Below, in pieces: positions 1 through 8,456 of a stretch of DNA of 14,387 nt (the first letter of the stretch is position 1; every line of letters starts with the position of its first letter). The stretch lies in contig CAZADS010000022.1 of assembly GCA_964483985.1 (NCBI GenBank), forward strand, positions 1 through 14,387. Direction: 5' to 3'. The stretch is from CAZADS01 sp964483985 (GTDB lineage: Bacteria; Pseudomonadota; Alphaproteobacteria; Thalassobaculales; Thalassobaculaceae). The position numbers were made by a program, and so were the translations under genes. A model generated the notes under the pieces. That model was not told where the DNA came from and ran no database searches. It saw nothing but the letters and a program-made list of their open reading frames with translations.

Positions 1-1
1 A

Positions 2-1543
2 AATCCTGAACACGAGAGATGGGTTGCCGAAGTTATACGGCTAGAGGCACCAGAAATGGATGTTTTAATTTCAAGTGAAGTTTGGCCCGTTATTCGCGAA
101 TACGAGCGGACTATTACTGCAACCGTCGCCGGTTATGTTCGCCCGCAGGTGGTCAGATATCTTAGTTCTCTTCAAAGATCGCTAAAAAATCTGGGCGTAT
201 ATACCGAACCCATGATTACGAAATCGAATGGCGGCGTGATGTCGGCTGAAATAGCAAAAACACACTGTGCGCAAATGCTATTATCGGGAACAGCTTCTGG
301 TGTTATGGGAGCCGCGAGTATCGCACGTCAGGTTGAAGCAAATATTGCCATGAGTTTAGATATTGGTGGTACGAGCGCGGATGTCGCAATCATAGAATCC
401 AGCCAACCTCAATACGGGACTGGTGAAATGGTCGGTGAATTTCCGATATACATCCCCACGGTGTCGGTTACTTCGATTGGGGAAGGTGGGGGATCGATAG
501 CCTGGATTGATGATTTGGGAATTTTGAAAGTTGGACCGGAAAGTGCAGGGTCATATCCTGGACCTGCTTGTTACGCGAAAGGCGGGGTGCAACCTACGAT
601 TACAGATGCACTGGTTGTTATGGGTTTTCTGGGTCAAATTCCTTTGGGCTATAAATCGGTAGATATTCGGCCTGAGCTTTCGACAAATGCAATTGAACCT
701 CTCGCTAAATTACTGGGCGTTAATCTTTTAAGGGCAGCCGAAGATATTATTCATGTCGCGATCTCTAGGATGTATCTAGAGTTAAGCAAAATGATCTCCC
801 GCAATGGAATTGATCCAAGGGAACTATCCTTAATCGCATTTGGAGGAGCAGGCCCCATGTTGGCTTGTTGGTTGGTTAAAGAATTCGATATGAAAGAAGT
901 TATAATACCGAAAATTCCTGGCGTTTTGAGTGCCCTAGGTGGGCTTATAGCGGATGTTAAAAATGACTTTATTCGAACTGTTTACCTGGATCTCGACAAG
1001 ACGGCAGTAATGTCGCTTCAGGAAGGGTTTGGAGAGCTTGCTCGGAAAGCAATGCGTTGGATCCGAGAAGAGCAGGGGTTCGAGGAAGAGGTGGCAATGC
1101 TAACTTCTGCAGATATGCGCTATCGCGGGCAATCCTACGAGATAGATATCCCTTTGGAGCCTATCTGGATTGAGCAGGGAGATATTATCTCAATTGAGAA
1201 GGCATTTCATGAATTACACGAAAAAGTTTATAGCCATTCTGACTCTCGCGCAGCGGTACAAATAATTAACCTTCGATTGGTGATCGTCGGTGAACCCGTA
1301 AAGCCCAAATTTTCGCCAACTTCTGTAAAGGAAACACCCTTGATCGCGGATGGGAACATCAAGGTGTTTTGTGAAAATAATCTACACGTTGCCGATATTT
1401 ATAGTCGCACAAACTTATTATCTGGCCATGGGTTTGCCGGCCCTGCGATTGTTTTTCAAGAAGATTGTACGACCTGCATCTTGCCTGGGTTTGTTAGTAA
1501 GGTAGATCCGTATGGAAACCTCATCGTTTCTCTTAAGAAATAA
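2..1543 (+). CDS. hyuA: Hydantoinase/oxoprolinase family subunit A (HyuA1), 5'-partial
   Basis: This is the ATPase subunit of a two-subunit, ATP-dependent cyclic-amide hydrolase (hydantoinase A/5-oxoprolinase family, ASKHA fold). The reading frame is open from base 2, and the residues before the first ATG at 56 (ending ...VIRLEAPE) match the family, so the gene begins outside the window. About 513 residues are visible of a usual ~690, and the N-terminal DVGGTFTD phosphate-binding segment is therefore missing. Visible hallmarks in order are IREYERT, SNGG, a second phosphate motif DIGGTSADV (about nt 359-385), GEGGGSIAWID, AGSYPGPACY, AFGGAGP (about nt 838-858) and the C-terminal YRGQSYE segment. 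The usual SGPA(A/G)G motif reads SGTASG (nt 284-301). It ends 5 nt before hyuB1, consistent with co-transcription. The fold and subunit type are secure; the substrate (hydantoin, oxoproline, lactam or other) cannot be assigned. Confidence 0.93.
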   Translation, partial: NPEHERWVAEVIRLEAPEMDVLISSEVWPVIREYERTITATVAGYVRPQVVRYLSSLQRSLKNLGVYTEPMITKSNGGVMSAEIAKTHCAQMLLSGTASGVMGAASIARQVEANIAMSLDIGGTSADVAIIESSQPQYGTGEMVGEFPIYIPTVSVTSIGEGGGSIAWIDDLGILKVGPESAGSYPGPACYAKGGVQPTITDALVVMGFLGQIPLGYKSVDIRPELSTNAIEPLAKLLGVNLLRAAEDIIHVAISRMYLELSKMISRNGIDPRELSLIAFGGAGPMLACWLVKEFDMKEVIIPKIPGVLSALGGLIADVKNDFIRTVYLDLDKTAVMSLQEGFGELARKAMRWIREEQGFEEEVAMLTSADMRYRGQSYEIDIPLEPIWIEQGDIISIEKAFHELHEKVYSHSDSRAAVQIINLRLVIVGEPVKPKFSPTSVKETPLIADGNIKVFCENNLHVADIYSRTNLLSGHGFAGPAIVFQEDCTTCILPGFVSKVDPYGNLIVSLKK

Positions 1544-1548
1544 TCATA

Positions 1549-3549
1549 ATGTTAGATAAAATAACTTTGGAAATACTAAAAAATCACTGTCGAGCAGCTG
1601 CTGAAAGCATGGCTTTTACCTTATATAGAACGGCGTATTCTACGTTTGTAAAAGAAACTGAAGATTTCACTACCGGGTTGACTACACCTGAGGGAGAAAC
1701 ATTTGCCGTTCCTGTAGAGTTAGGGGCCACTTGGTTTGTAGGGCTTAATTATAAGACAGTCATTGAAAAGATAGATTCTTATTATCCGGGCGATATCTGC
1801 ATGACGAATGACCCATACAGCGGTTATGTTTGTACACACTCGCCCGATATGCATGCGTGGAAACCAGTATTTCATAAAGATGAAATTATCTGCTTTGTCG
1901 TTGGACATGTTCACAATACTGATGTGGGTGGAGCGGTACCGGCAAGCATATCTCGAACTCTATCGGAAACCCATCAAGAAGGTATTCGTATGCCTCCAAT
2001 AAAAATAGTTCGGCAAGGAAAATATAATCAAGAATTAATAGACGTATTACTGGCGAACGTTCGTATGCCGGAACAAAACTGGGGGGATCTCAAGGCACAA
2101 ATTGCGGCTATGAATGTTGGGGAACGTCGTGTCCACGAGATGATATCAAAATTTGGGATTGAGACTTTTCGGACAGGTGCCCAGGAATTATTAAATTACG
2201 CCGAAACACAGGCGAGAGCTGTTATCTCAAGTTTGCCTAATGGCCAGTACTTTTTTGCGGATTACATGGATGAGGATACGCCTGATGGTTTTCCCTGTCG
2301 TTTGGCTGTCACTTTAATTATAAAAGACGAGGAAGTAGAATTGGATTTTACGGGAAGTGATCCCCAAATTGAATCAGCGATCAATATCCCAACGGGCGGT
2401 CAAGGTCGTCATGCTTTGCTAATGGTGGGTTTGATTTATGTTTTGTACTCGTTAGACACGAGTTTGTTTCTCAACGCAGGAGTATGCAGAGTGGCAAATT
2501 CAATTTTGCCAGAGGGGACCGTTATAAACCCTAGTTTTCCGGCGGCTGTGGGACTCCGGACACTTTCGGTCCAGCGTTTGATGGGGGTGATTTTTGGGGC
2601 CTTCGTTCAAGCTGCGCCAGACCGGCTTCCTGCCAGTCCTGCTAGCGGTGGGCCGATTATGAATGTAAATGCTATAGATAATCGCACTGGTCGTCGAGTA
2701 GTGGCGGCTATAGGACCAATTCTCGGGGGAGCTGGGGGAAGTCCGTGGAGTGACGGAGCCGATGGCTCAGGAGCAAACTCTTCGTTCCTTAAAAACACTC
2801 CGATTGAGATTAATGAAATGGAAGTACCGATTAAGATTGAACGTTATGGATTGGCAAAAGGTTCCGGTGGGGCTGGAAAATATCGAGGTGGGTTGGCTTT
2901 AGAAATGGCGTTCAAAGCTCAAGCCCCTAATACCAAAGTGACCGCGCGAAACAGAGACCGGACAAGGTTTGCATGCTGGGGGGTACAAGGAGGTAAGGCG
3001 GGTGGTCATTCTAAATTTGTTCTCAATCCTGGCACTAATAGGGAAAAAAATCTTGGAAATTTTGATTTTTTAACGATTGGTCCTGGGGATTCGATCTATG
3101 TTGCTTCGGGTGGCGCTGGGGGATGGGGAAGTCCGCTGGAAAGAGATCCCAAGTTGGTCGCGCAGGATGTGGATCGCGGACTTGTCTCTCCAAAGGCTGC
3201 AGAAGAAAATTATGGTGTCATTATTCAGAATGGAATTTTAAATTTTTCTGAGACTATGGAACGAAGAGTTCGTCTCAGAGCCGATAAAGATAATGGGGAA
3301 GAATTTTTTGATTACGGGCATGCGCGTAATACGTTTGAGTTAGTATGGACTAAAGAAAACTATGATCATCTTACTGCACTGTTAATGGATATACCGGTTC
3401 ATTGGCGTTTCTTTGTTAAACACCGTATTTTTGAGTTGATGGGTAACAAACCCGAGGTTACAGCAGCAAAAAGTGTTTATTTATGTTATCAACAAATTCT
3501 TAATGAATTCCCTCAATTACGACAAATTACTGGGGAAACAAAATCATAG
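1549..3549 (+). CDS. hyuB: Hydantoinase B/oxoprolinase family subunit (HyuB1)
   Basis: This is the partner subunit of HyuA in an ATP-dependent cyclic-amide hydrolase. Family motifs are clear: the opening ITLEILKNHC segment, NDPYSG (residues 87-92) followed by THSPDMH, DVGG (125-128), QEGIRMPP (143-150), a DFTGSDPQ stretch near residue 268 and the glycine-rich ASGGAGGWGSPLERDP near residues 518-533. At 666 residues it is longer than the roughly 520-580 typical of compact HyuB proteins. The extra C-terminus contains PVHWRFFVKHRIF, a tail I recall from a subset of HyuB proteins, so it is probably genuine and not a fusion. It starts 5 nt after hyuA1 and no clear Shine-Dalgarno sequence is visible, so translational coupling is likely. 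It ends 12 nt before hyuA2. Unlike hyuB2 it is intact. Confidence 0.93.
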   Translation: MLDKITLEILKNHCRAAAESMAFTLYRTAYSTFVKETEDFTTGLTTPEGETFAVPVELGATWFVGLNYKTVIEKIDSYYPGDICMTNDPYSGYVCTHSPDMHAWKPVFHKDEIICFVVGHVHNTDVGGAVPASISRTLSETHQEGIRMPPIKIVRQGKYNQELIDVLLANVRMPEQNWGDLKAQIAAMNVGERRVHEMISKFGIETFRTGAQELLNYAETQARAVISSLPNGQYFFADYMDEDTPDGFPCRLAVTLIIKDEEVELDFTGSDPQIESAINIPTGGQGRHALLMVGLIYVLYSLDTSLFLNAGVCRVANSILPEGTVINPSFPAAVGLRTLSVQRLMGVIFGAFVQAAPDRLPASPASGGPIMNVNAIDNRTGRRVVAAIGPILGGAGGSPWSDGADGSGANSSFLKNTPIEINEMEVPIKIERYGLAKGSGGAGKYRGGLALEMAFKAQAPNTKVTARNRDRTRFACWGVQGGKAGGHSKFVLNPGTNREKNLGNFDFLTIGPGDSIYVASGGAGGWGSPLERDPKLVAQDVDRGLVSPKAAEENYGVIIQNGILNFSETMERRVRLRADKDNGEEFFDYGHARNTFELVWTKENYDHLTALLMDIPVHWRFFVKHRIFELMGNKPEVTAAKSVYLCYQQILNEFPQLRQITGETKS

Positions 3550-3561
3550 AAATATGTTGAC

Positions 3562-5631
3562 ATGGCCGCTATGAAGAAATGCGAGAAGATGTGGGAAATT
3601 GGTGTTGACGTTGGAGGAACGTTTACGGATTTCTCATGTAGCGCCCCTAATGGTCGGCAAATAGTATTAAAGATTGCAAGTACACCGGAGGATCCCAGTT
3701 GCGCTGTAATGGCAGGAATCCAAGAATTGAAAACGGTTCATAGTTTGATGCCGAATAAGGTTTCCGTATTTTCCCACGGAACTACCGTTGCCACCAATGC
3801 TGTATTGGAAAGGAAGGGAGCCGTTGTTGGATTAGTGACTTCAGAGGGATTTCGAGATGTTCTAGAAATTGGTCGCCAAATGCGCCAACAAATGTATAGC
3901 GTTCGATTGAAACCCGAGACTCCAGTATTTCTGGCCCCCGGTCGGATGCGTACCGGTGTAATTGAACGAGTAGGTCCTGATGGTCAAGTACTGAAACCAT
4001 TAGATGAAGCCAGTGTTATTAAGGCGATTGATTATCTAATAGCGGAAGGGGCGGAAACGATTGCGGTCGTGCTACTTTTTTCTTTTATAAACGCTGTTCA
4101 TGAGCATCGAATAAGAGAGATCATACATAGTCGTTGGCCTCATATCCCTGTGTCTTTATCGAGTGAAGTGGATCCTGTTTTTCGAGAATATGAAAGGTCA
4201 GTGGTTACAGCGTTTGATGCATATATCAAACCAACCGTGGAGGACTATCTTTTTAAATTGGCCGGTGCGTTGATTCGTGAGGGTATCGATGCTCCACTTC
4301 AAATTATGCAATCCCGGGGGGGGTTGGCAGGCGTTGCGACTGCTCGCCGTCGACCAGTTCGACTATTTTTATCTGGTCCGGCCGGTGGAGTGATAGGCGC
4401 ACTTTATGAAGGTAAAAGAGTTGGTTTTGAAGATCTGATCACGGTCGATATCGGGGGTACAAGCTGTGATATAGCTCTCATTAGCGGCTCTAAACCATTA
4501 ATACGACAAGAGGGCATGATCGACGGATTTGGAGTCCGTGTTCCCATGGTTGATGTTAATGCTATCGGCGCTGGTGGTGGCAGCATTGCCTGGATAGATG
4601 GTGCTGGAGGGTTAAGGGTAGGTCCTCATTCGGCCGGTTCTTTTCCGGGACCAGCATGTTATGGGCGTGGGGGTATAGATGCGACAGTGACTGATGCTTC
4701 TGTTGTGCTGGGGCTAATAGATCCCAGCTTTTTCGCAGGTGGGAATTTACAACTTTTTCCGGACAATGCGCGACAAGCGATAGAACAAGAAATTGGGATT
4801 CCCTTATCGCTTTCCGTTGAAGCCGCAGCACTAGGTATTCATCGTGTCGTAACTTCGCAAATGGCGGAAGGCATAAGACTCGTCTCCATCAAACAGGGCT
4901 TTGATCCTAGAGATTTTTCTTTGATTGCGTTTGGGGGAGGTGGTCCGTTACATGCCTGCGCTCTTGCGGATGAATTATCCATTCGTCGAGTCTTGGTGCC
5001 TCGGCACCCTGGAGTGCTGTCGGCTTCTGGTCTCCTTCATGCTCCGATTGAGCATGAAGTCACTAAATCTTTTGGTCGCAATATGAATGATTTGGAAATT
5101 GGCGCAGTATTAGATGTTCTTAAACAGTTGGATAAAGATGCGAACAAGTTGATCATAGAAGAGGGACTGGAACCAGGGTTTGTTTCAATTTCCTACGCAG
5201 CGGATATTTGTTATGTGGGCCAAGGATATTATTTGGAAGTGAAATTAGATCTCGAGAGACCGAACCCACTCTTGCAGCTTTACCAGGACTTTCTTCTCCT
5301 TCATGATCGTATTTATGGTCAAGCGTTAGAGAGTGAAACCAGAATTGTAAATCTAAGAACTGTTCATAGAATTGAAGCCCCAACCGCCTCAACAGCAATT
5401 CACTGGACAGATGACGATCCTATAAAGACTACAAGAACGGTTCTAGTTGGAGATATGCCAACCGCGGTAGATAGCGTGGTTATGGATCGTGCAAAAATGT
5501 CTCCTGGATTTAATTTCATTGGCCCCGCAATCATAGAGCAAGAAGACACGACTACGTGGATTCCTCCAGAATGGCAATGCGAGGTTCTTGAAAACCTGCT
5601 TTTAGTGCTGGAAAGGGTGGAGAAAAATTAA
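3562..5631 (+). CDS. hyuA: Hydantoinase/oxoprolinase family subunit A (HyuA2)
   Basis: This is a complete ATPase subunit of the hydantoinase A/oxoprolinase family and the second A copy in the window. Motifs in order are DVGGTFTD (residues 16-23), SHGTTVATNAVLER (71-84), FREYERS (207-213), SGPAGG (271-276), the second phosphate motif VDIGGTSCD (295-303), GAGGGSIAWID (336-346), AGSFPGPACYGRGG (358-371), and AFGGGGPLHA near 457. Length 689 matches the family. The start is uncertain: ATGs at 3562, 3571 and 3589 are all in frame and none has a good ribosome site; 3589 would give the compact MWEIGVDVGGT beginning common in the family. The stop codon overlaps the hyuB2 start by one base (TAATG), so the two were evolved to be translated together. 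It differs widely from HyuA1 and so looks like a separate subunit type and not a recent duplicate. Confidence 0.95.
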   Translation: MAAMKKCEKMWEIGVDVGGTFTDFSCSAPNGRQIVLKIASTPEDPSCAVMAGIQELKTVHSLMPNKVSVFSHGTTVATNAVLERKGAVVGLVTSEGFRDVLEIGRQMRQQMYSVRLKPETPVFLAPGRMRTGVIERVGPDGQVLKPLDEASVIKAIDYLIAEGAETIAVVLLFSFINAVHEHRIREIIHSRWPHIPVSLSSEVDPVFREYERSVVTAFDAYIKPTVEDYLFKLAGALIREGIDAPLQIMQSRGGLAGVATARRRPVRLFLSGPAGGVIGALYEGKRVGFEDLITVDIGGTSCDIALISGSKPLIRQEGMIDGFGVRVPMVDVNAIGAGGGSIAWIDGAGGLRVGPHSAGSFPGPACYGRGGIDATVTDASVVLGLIDPSFFAGGNLQLFPDNARQAIEQEIGIPLSLSVEAAALGIHRVVTSQMAEGIRLVSIKQGFDPRDFSLIAFGGGGPLHACALADELSIRRVLVPRHPGVLSASGLLHAPIEHEVTKSFGRNMNDLEIGAVLDVLKQLDKDANKLIIEEGLEPGFVSISYAADICYVGQGYYLEVKLDLERPNPLLQLYQDFLLLHDRIYGQALESETRIVNLRTVHRIEAPTASTAIHWTDDDPIKTTRTVLVGDMPTAVDSVVMDRAKMSPGFNFIGPAIIEQEDTTTWIPPEWQCEVLENLLLVLERVEKN

Positions 5632-6461
5632 TGAATCGGCATGATAATGAGGGAACTGATTCAATCACTGTTGAGGTCGTGCGTAATAAATTGGATGGTA
5701 TAGCTAACGAAATGCAATCCACGTTATTACGAAGCTCTTTTTCTCCTATCGTTAAGGAAGGGCTGGATGCTTCTGCTAGTCTTTTCACTCTTAATGGAGA
5801 GACCTTGGCTCAGGCGACTGCCATACCTATTCACTTAGCGACATTAATACCCGTAGTTGGGTCTATTTTTACAGAGTTCCCTGTAGAATCCATGCTAGAT
5901 GGTGATATTTATGTAATGAATGATCCTTATTTAGGCGGCACCCATCTTCCAGATATAGCATTGGTCATGCCGATTTTTCATCGAGGCGATGTTGTGGCTT
6001 TTAGCGCAGCCATGACTCACCATCAGGATGTTGGTGGCATGTCTCCGGGGTCTGTTCCCACTAACGCAACCGAAATTTTTCAGGAAGGGATTCGTATTCC
6101 GCCGCTTAAATTATCTGAAAAAGGGGTCCTTAACGAAACACTAATTAAACTTCTTCGCCTTAACGTACGAATGCCAGAAAGTTTTATGGGTGATCTTAAT
6201 GCACAAGTTGCTGCGTGTGAAATAGGACGTCGACGGATCAGCGAATTAGCTGATCGCTATGAGGCAGCCGTGCTAACCCGGATCTTTGATGATCTTTTGG
6301 ACCGTTCAGACGATTTAATGAGGCAAGCAATTAAAGCAATTCCAGATGGTGCATACAACTATTCCGATTTCTTGGATAACGACGGTATAGATTTAGATAA
6401 ACCCATAAAAATAGAAGTAACTGTGACCATTTCCAATGATTCGATTCATGAAGATTATTAA
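5631..6461 (+). CDS. HyuB2 N-terminal fragment (276 residues)
   Basis: This is the part of HyuB2 upstream of the in-frame stop. It contains the conserved N-terminal half of the family: ITVEVVRNKLDGIANEM (residues 12-28), NDPYLGGTHLPD (97-108), HHQDVGG, FQEGIRIPP, LNVRMPESFMGDLNAQVAA, and the beginning of the IEVTVTI beta-rich segment. If translated alone it would lack the glycine-rich C-terminal half and would probably not form a normal HyuA-HyuB complex. It starts inside the hyuA2 stop codon. Confidence 0.7.
   Translation: MNRHDNEGTDSITVEVVRNKLDGIANEMQSTLLRSSFSPIVKEGLDASASLFTLNGETLAQATAIPIHLATLIPVVGSIFTEFPVESMLDGDIYVMNDPYLGGTHLPDIALVMPIFHRGDVVAFSAAMTHHQDVGGMSPGSVPTNATEIFQEGIRIPPLKLSEKGVLNETLIKLLRLNVRMPESFMGDLNAQVAACEIGRRRISELADRYEAAVLTRIFDDLLDRSDDLMRQAIKAIPDGAYNYSDFLDNDGIDLDKPIKIEVTVTISNDSIHEDY
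6459..6461 (+). other. Premature in-frame TAA in hyuB2
   Basis: TAA lies at codon 277, between GAT-TAT and GGT-ACT. TAA also terminates hyuA1, hyuA2, the small AtzG-like gene and the amidase here, so an altered genetic code is not an explanation. Confidence 0.85.
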
Positions 6462-6497
6462 GGTACTGAAAACCAAGAACGAGGTACTATTAACTGC

Positions 6498-7298
6498 ATG
6501 CCATCAGAATCATTTGCAGCAGCGTATTTCGCCGTCAATGCGATGACCGATCCCTCGATCCCTATTAATGGCGGATGTTTTAGAGTTATAAGCTTAGACT
6601 TACCTGAGGGTAGCCTTGTAAATCCAAAAGAACCGGCTCCCGTAAATGCAAGAACGTCTACGATTAAACGTATAGCAGGCTGTATCATCGGAGCTCTCGG
6701 ACAGGCTATGCCAGAATTAGCGCCTGCTGATGCTGCAGGCGAGATGTTGCTGTTAGCTTTTGGGGGAGCAAGGTCTGACGGAAGTCGTTATGTGGTGGGA
6801 GAAATGATCGCGTCTGGCAGTGGTGCAAGTCGAGGTATGGATGGAGTTGACGTGATCGAAACGGATGGCACGAATTGCATGAATCTTCCCATTGAGGCTC
6901 TAGAGATGGATGTGCCTATAAGAATTCACCGTACAGAACTCCGGAGAGATTCGGGGGGTATCGGTGAGTTTCGAGGCGGCCTTGGACTAATTAGAGAATA
7001 TGAAATCCTAACTGGTGAGGTTATTTTAACGCACCGTGGTGAAAGGCATCTTTATCCCGCAAGGGGGCGTATGGGTGGTGGATCAGGAGCGAAGGCCCAG
7101 TCTATTATACGAAGGGCAGACGGGTCGAGTGAATTCATCAATTCCAAGACTGTTGACCGACTGTTCCCTGGTGACCATTTGATGATTGAAACCGCTGGAG
7201 GGGGCGGGTATGGAGAATTTTTTGCCAGAAAATTGACTTCAATTTCGGATGACGTGGCTAATCGAAAAGTGAGTGATGACATGGTTAGCAAGGATTGA
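6498..7298 (+). CDS. HyuB2 C-terminal fragment (266 residues)
   Basis: This is the part of HyuB2 downstream of the in-frame stop, counted from the first ATG after it. It carries PINGGCFRVISLDLPEGSLVNP (split here as PINGGCFRV and LPEGSLVNP), LGQAMPELAPA, LAFGGARSDG, DSGGIGEFRGGLG, and the terminal glycine cluster ETAGGGGYGEF, all typical of the HyuB C-terminal half. The AUG is probably an internal methionine of the ancestral protein, because the codons just upstream are conserved too. A possible ribosome site, CGAGGT at 6480-6485, is 12 nt away, longer than ideal, so independent initiation or reinitiation after the TAA is possible but weakly supported. It ends 123 nt before the SDR gene. Confidence 0.55.
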   Translation: MPSESFAAAYFAVNAMTDPSIPINGGCFRVISLDLPEGSLVNPKEPAPVNARTSTIKRIAGCIIGALGQAMPELAPADAAGEMLLLAFGGARSDGSRYVVGEMIASGSGASRGMDGVDVIETDGTNCMNLPIEALEMDVPIRIHRTELRRDSGGIGEFRGGLGLIREYEILTGEVILTHRGERHLYPARGRMGGGSGAKAQSIIRRADGSSEFINSKTVDRLFPGDHLMIETAGGGGYGEFFARKLTSISDDVANRKVSDDMVSKD

Positions 7299-7421
7299 AC
7301 GTTGCAGTAATACTCTTTGGAATTATTAAAAATTTATCGGCAGAAAGATGTCGTGGGGAGTCTTAAATTTGATATCAAAATGGATGCTCCCACACGGAAA
7401 TAAAAACTTTGGAGATAATTA

Positions 7422-8174
7422 ATGGAAATTGAAAATAAAGTCGTTCTTGTTACTGGAGCCCAACAGGGTATCGGTCGATCTATGGCGGACGCTTTTGCTG
7501 AGGCAGGAGCGGATCTAGCTATTAACTGGCATGACGATAAGGGAAAGGCTGATGCGGTTGCGGAGGAAGTTAATAAACATGGTCATAAGACTGTATTGGT
7601 GCAGGGAGATGTTTCAAAAGTTGGTGATGCTCGTCGAATCGTCGATGAAACCGTTTCGATTCTTGGCGGTATTGACATCCTGATTAATAATGCAGGTATG
7701 TTCCCAAGGGTTTCTTTTCTAGAAATGGAGGAAGAGGATTGGGATTTTGTAATAGATATTAATTTAAAGGGAACTTTTTTCTGTAGCCAGGCAGCAGCTC
7801 GGGCTATGGTAAAAGCTCAAAAAGGCGGCTGTATAGTAAATCTAGCTTCGCAATCAGTGCGAGGGACTTCTCCTTTAGGGTCACATTATTGCGCAAGTAA
7901 GTGCGGTATTGTAGGTGTCACCCGTGCTGCTGCAATGGAACTTGCCCCTAATAAAATACGAGTCAATGCTGTCGCCCCAGGGTTGACGGATACAGCGCAG
8001 CCAAGATACGGAAATTCCGAATCAGATCTAGCAGCCATGGCTTCCCAAATTCCTCTGGGCCGCATGGCAAAGCCCAAAGAAATAGCAGATATGGCGGTAT
8101 TTTTATGTTCGGACCGCGCTTCAATGGTAACGGGTCAAATATACAATGTTAACGGCGGATCTTACATGCCGTGA
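7422..8174 (+). CDS. Short-chain dehydrogenase/reductase (SDR), classical type
   Basis: This is an NAD(P)-dependent alcohol/carbonyl oxidoreductase of the classical SDR family, presumably cytoplasmic. The 250 residues form a single Rossmann domain: TGAQQGIG cofactor loop (11-18), GDV (62-64) at the adenine-ring pocket, NNAG (89-92), catalytic Ser at about 143, Tyr156 and Lys160 in the YxxxK motif, APGLTDT after strand six, and the C-terminal NVNGG (242-246). The acidic residue usually marking NAD preference at the end of strand two is not obvious (AINWHDDK), so cofactor choice is open. The start is well supported by GGAG at 7411-7414, 7 nt before the ATG. It follows the hyuAB genes after 123 nt and precedes the AtzG-like gene after 46 nt, so it probably acts on an intermediate of the same pathway. 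FabG-like annotations are possible by similarity, but the context argues for a catabolic role. Confidence 0.93.
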   Translation: MEIENKVVLVTGAQQGIGRSMADAFAEAGADLAINWHDDKGKADAVAEEVNKHGHKTVLVQGDVSKVGDARRIVDETVSILGGIDILINNAGMFPRVSFLEMEEEDWDFVIDINLKGTFFCSQAAARAMVKAQKGGCIVNLASQSVRGTSPLGSHYCASKCGIVGVTRAAAMELAPNKIRVNAVAPGLTDTAQPRYGNSESDLAAMASQIPLGRMAKPKEIADMAVFLCSDRASMVTGQIYNVNGGSYMP

Positions 8175-8220
8175 GCGATAAAATTCACTACTTTTTATTT
8201 CCAGTCGGATTGGTAATTCT

Positions 8221-8451
8221 ATGAATTTTCGAAAACAGAAGCCTGCTTATGACTGGGAATTTATCCAAGAACTTTTGGAACGTTTCCACGGGTTATCCGT
8301 TAGCGATCAAGAGTCGGCTGGTTTAGAAAATATGCTCGTACCGATAGAAGATTTGGCTGATCAAGCGGCTAGTGGAATAACCTTTGACAGCGAGCCATCG
8401 GACTTCTTGAGGGTAATAGATTTTGACCTATTAGAAGATAGAAAAACATAA
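8221..8451 (+). CDS. Small AtzG/GatC-like amidase partner (DUF4089-type)
   Basis: This is a 76-residue acidic protein directly upstream of an amidase-signature enzyme. Its size, position and the pattern of a central helix pair (FIQELLERFHGLSVSD, then LVPIEDLADQAA) followed by an FDSEPSDFLRVIDF tail resemble AtzG, the small GatC-like subunit that binds and stabilises the AtzE amidase (1-carboxybiuret hydrolase) in cyanuric acid breakdown. I infer a structural, non-catalytic role wrapped around the downstream amidase. It ends with tandem stops (TAA TAG), and the amidase ATG follows 5 nt after the first stop, so coupled translation is likely. No convincing ribosome site precedes the start. The family assignment rests on short motifs and context, so it is less certain than for the neighbours. 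Confidence 0.72.
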   Translation: MNFRKQKPAYDWEFIQELLERFHGLSVSDQESAGLENMLVPIEDLADQAASGITFDSEPSDFLRVIDFDLLEDRKT

Positions 8452-8456
8452 TAGTC

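Larger units (their letters stand above)
5631..7298 (+). pseudogene. hyuB: Second hydantoinase B subunit gene (HyuB2), interrupted by an in-frame TAA
   Basis: The whole locus reads as one HyuB protein of about 554 residues, a normal family length, except for TAA at codon 277. The two halves are in the same frame and the 12 codons between the stop and the next ATG are still family-like (GTENQERGTINC). Aligned with HyuB1 in this window, DFTGSDPQIESAINIP matches DY-stop-GTENQERGTINCMP, so the stop sits where HyuB1 has threonine and many homologues have serine or threonine. A C-to-A change in a TCA serine codon would produce it. No frameshift or other damage is visible. This points to a very recent nonsense mutation, a strain polymorphism, a sequencing error, or a gene expressed as two pieces. 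A good ribosome site (GGAG, 5619-5622, 8 nt before ATG) remains. Confidence 0.8.

Noticed and set aside
2607..2798. Minus-strand open frames inside hyu genes and the amidase as overlapping genes.
   Set aside because: They are low-complexity shadows of strongly conserved plus-strand genes, with no ribosome sites or family motifs.
6459..6461. Recoding of the hyuB2 stop as selenocysteine or pyrrolysine.
   Set aside because: The codon is TAA, not TGA or TAG, and homologues have serine or threonine there.
7302..7329. Possible promoter TTGCAG / TATTAA upstream of the SDR gene.
   Set aside because: The -35 matches only three consensus bases, and AT-rich DNA makes such pairs common; the SDR may be on the Hyu transcript.
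7353..7393. Possible hairpin before the SDR gene (GTGGGGAG pairing with CTCCCAC).
   Set aside because: Only a short stem with a bulge and a 26-nt loop, no T-run; too weak to call a terminator or riboswitch.
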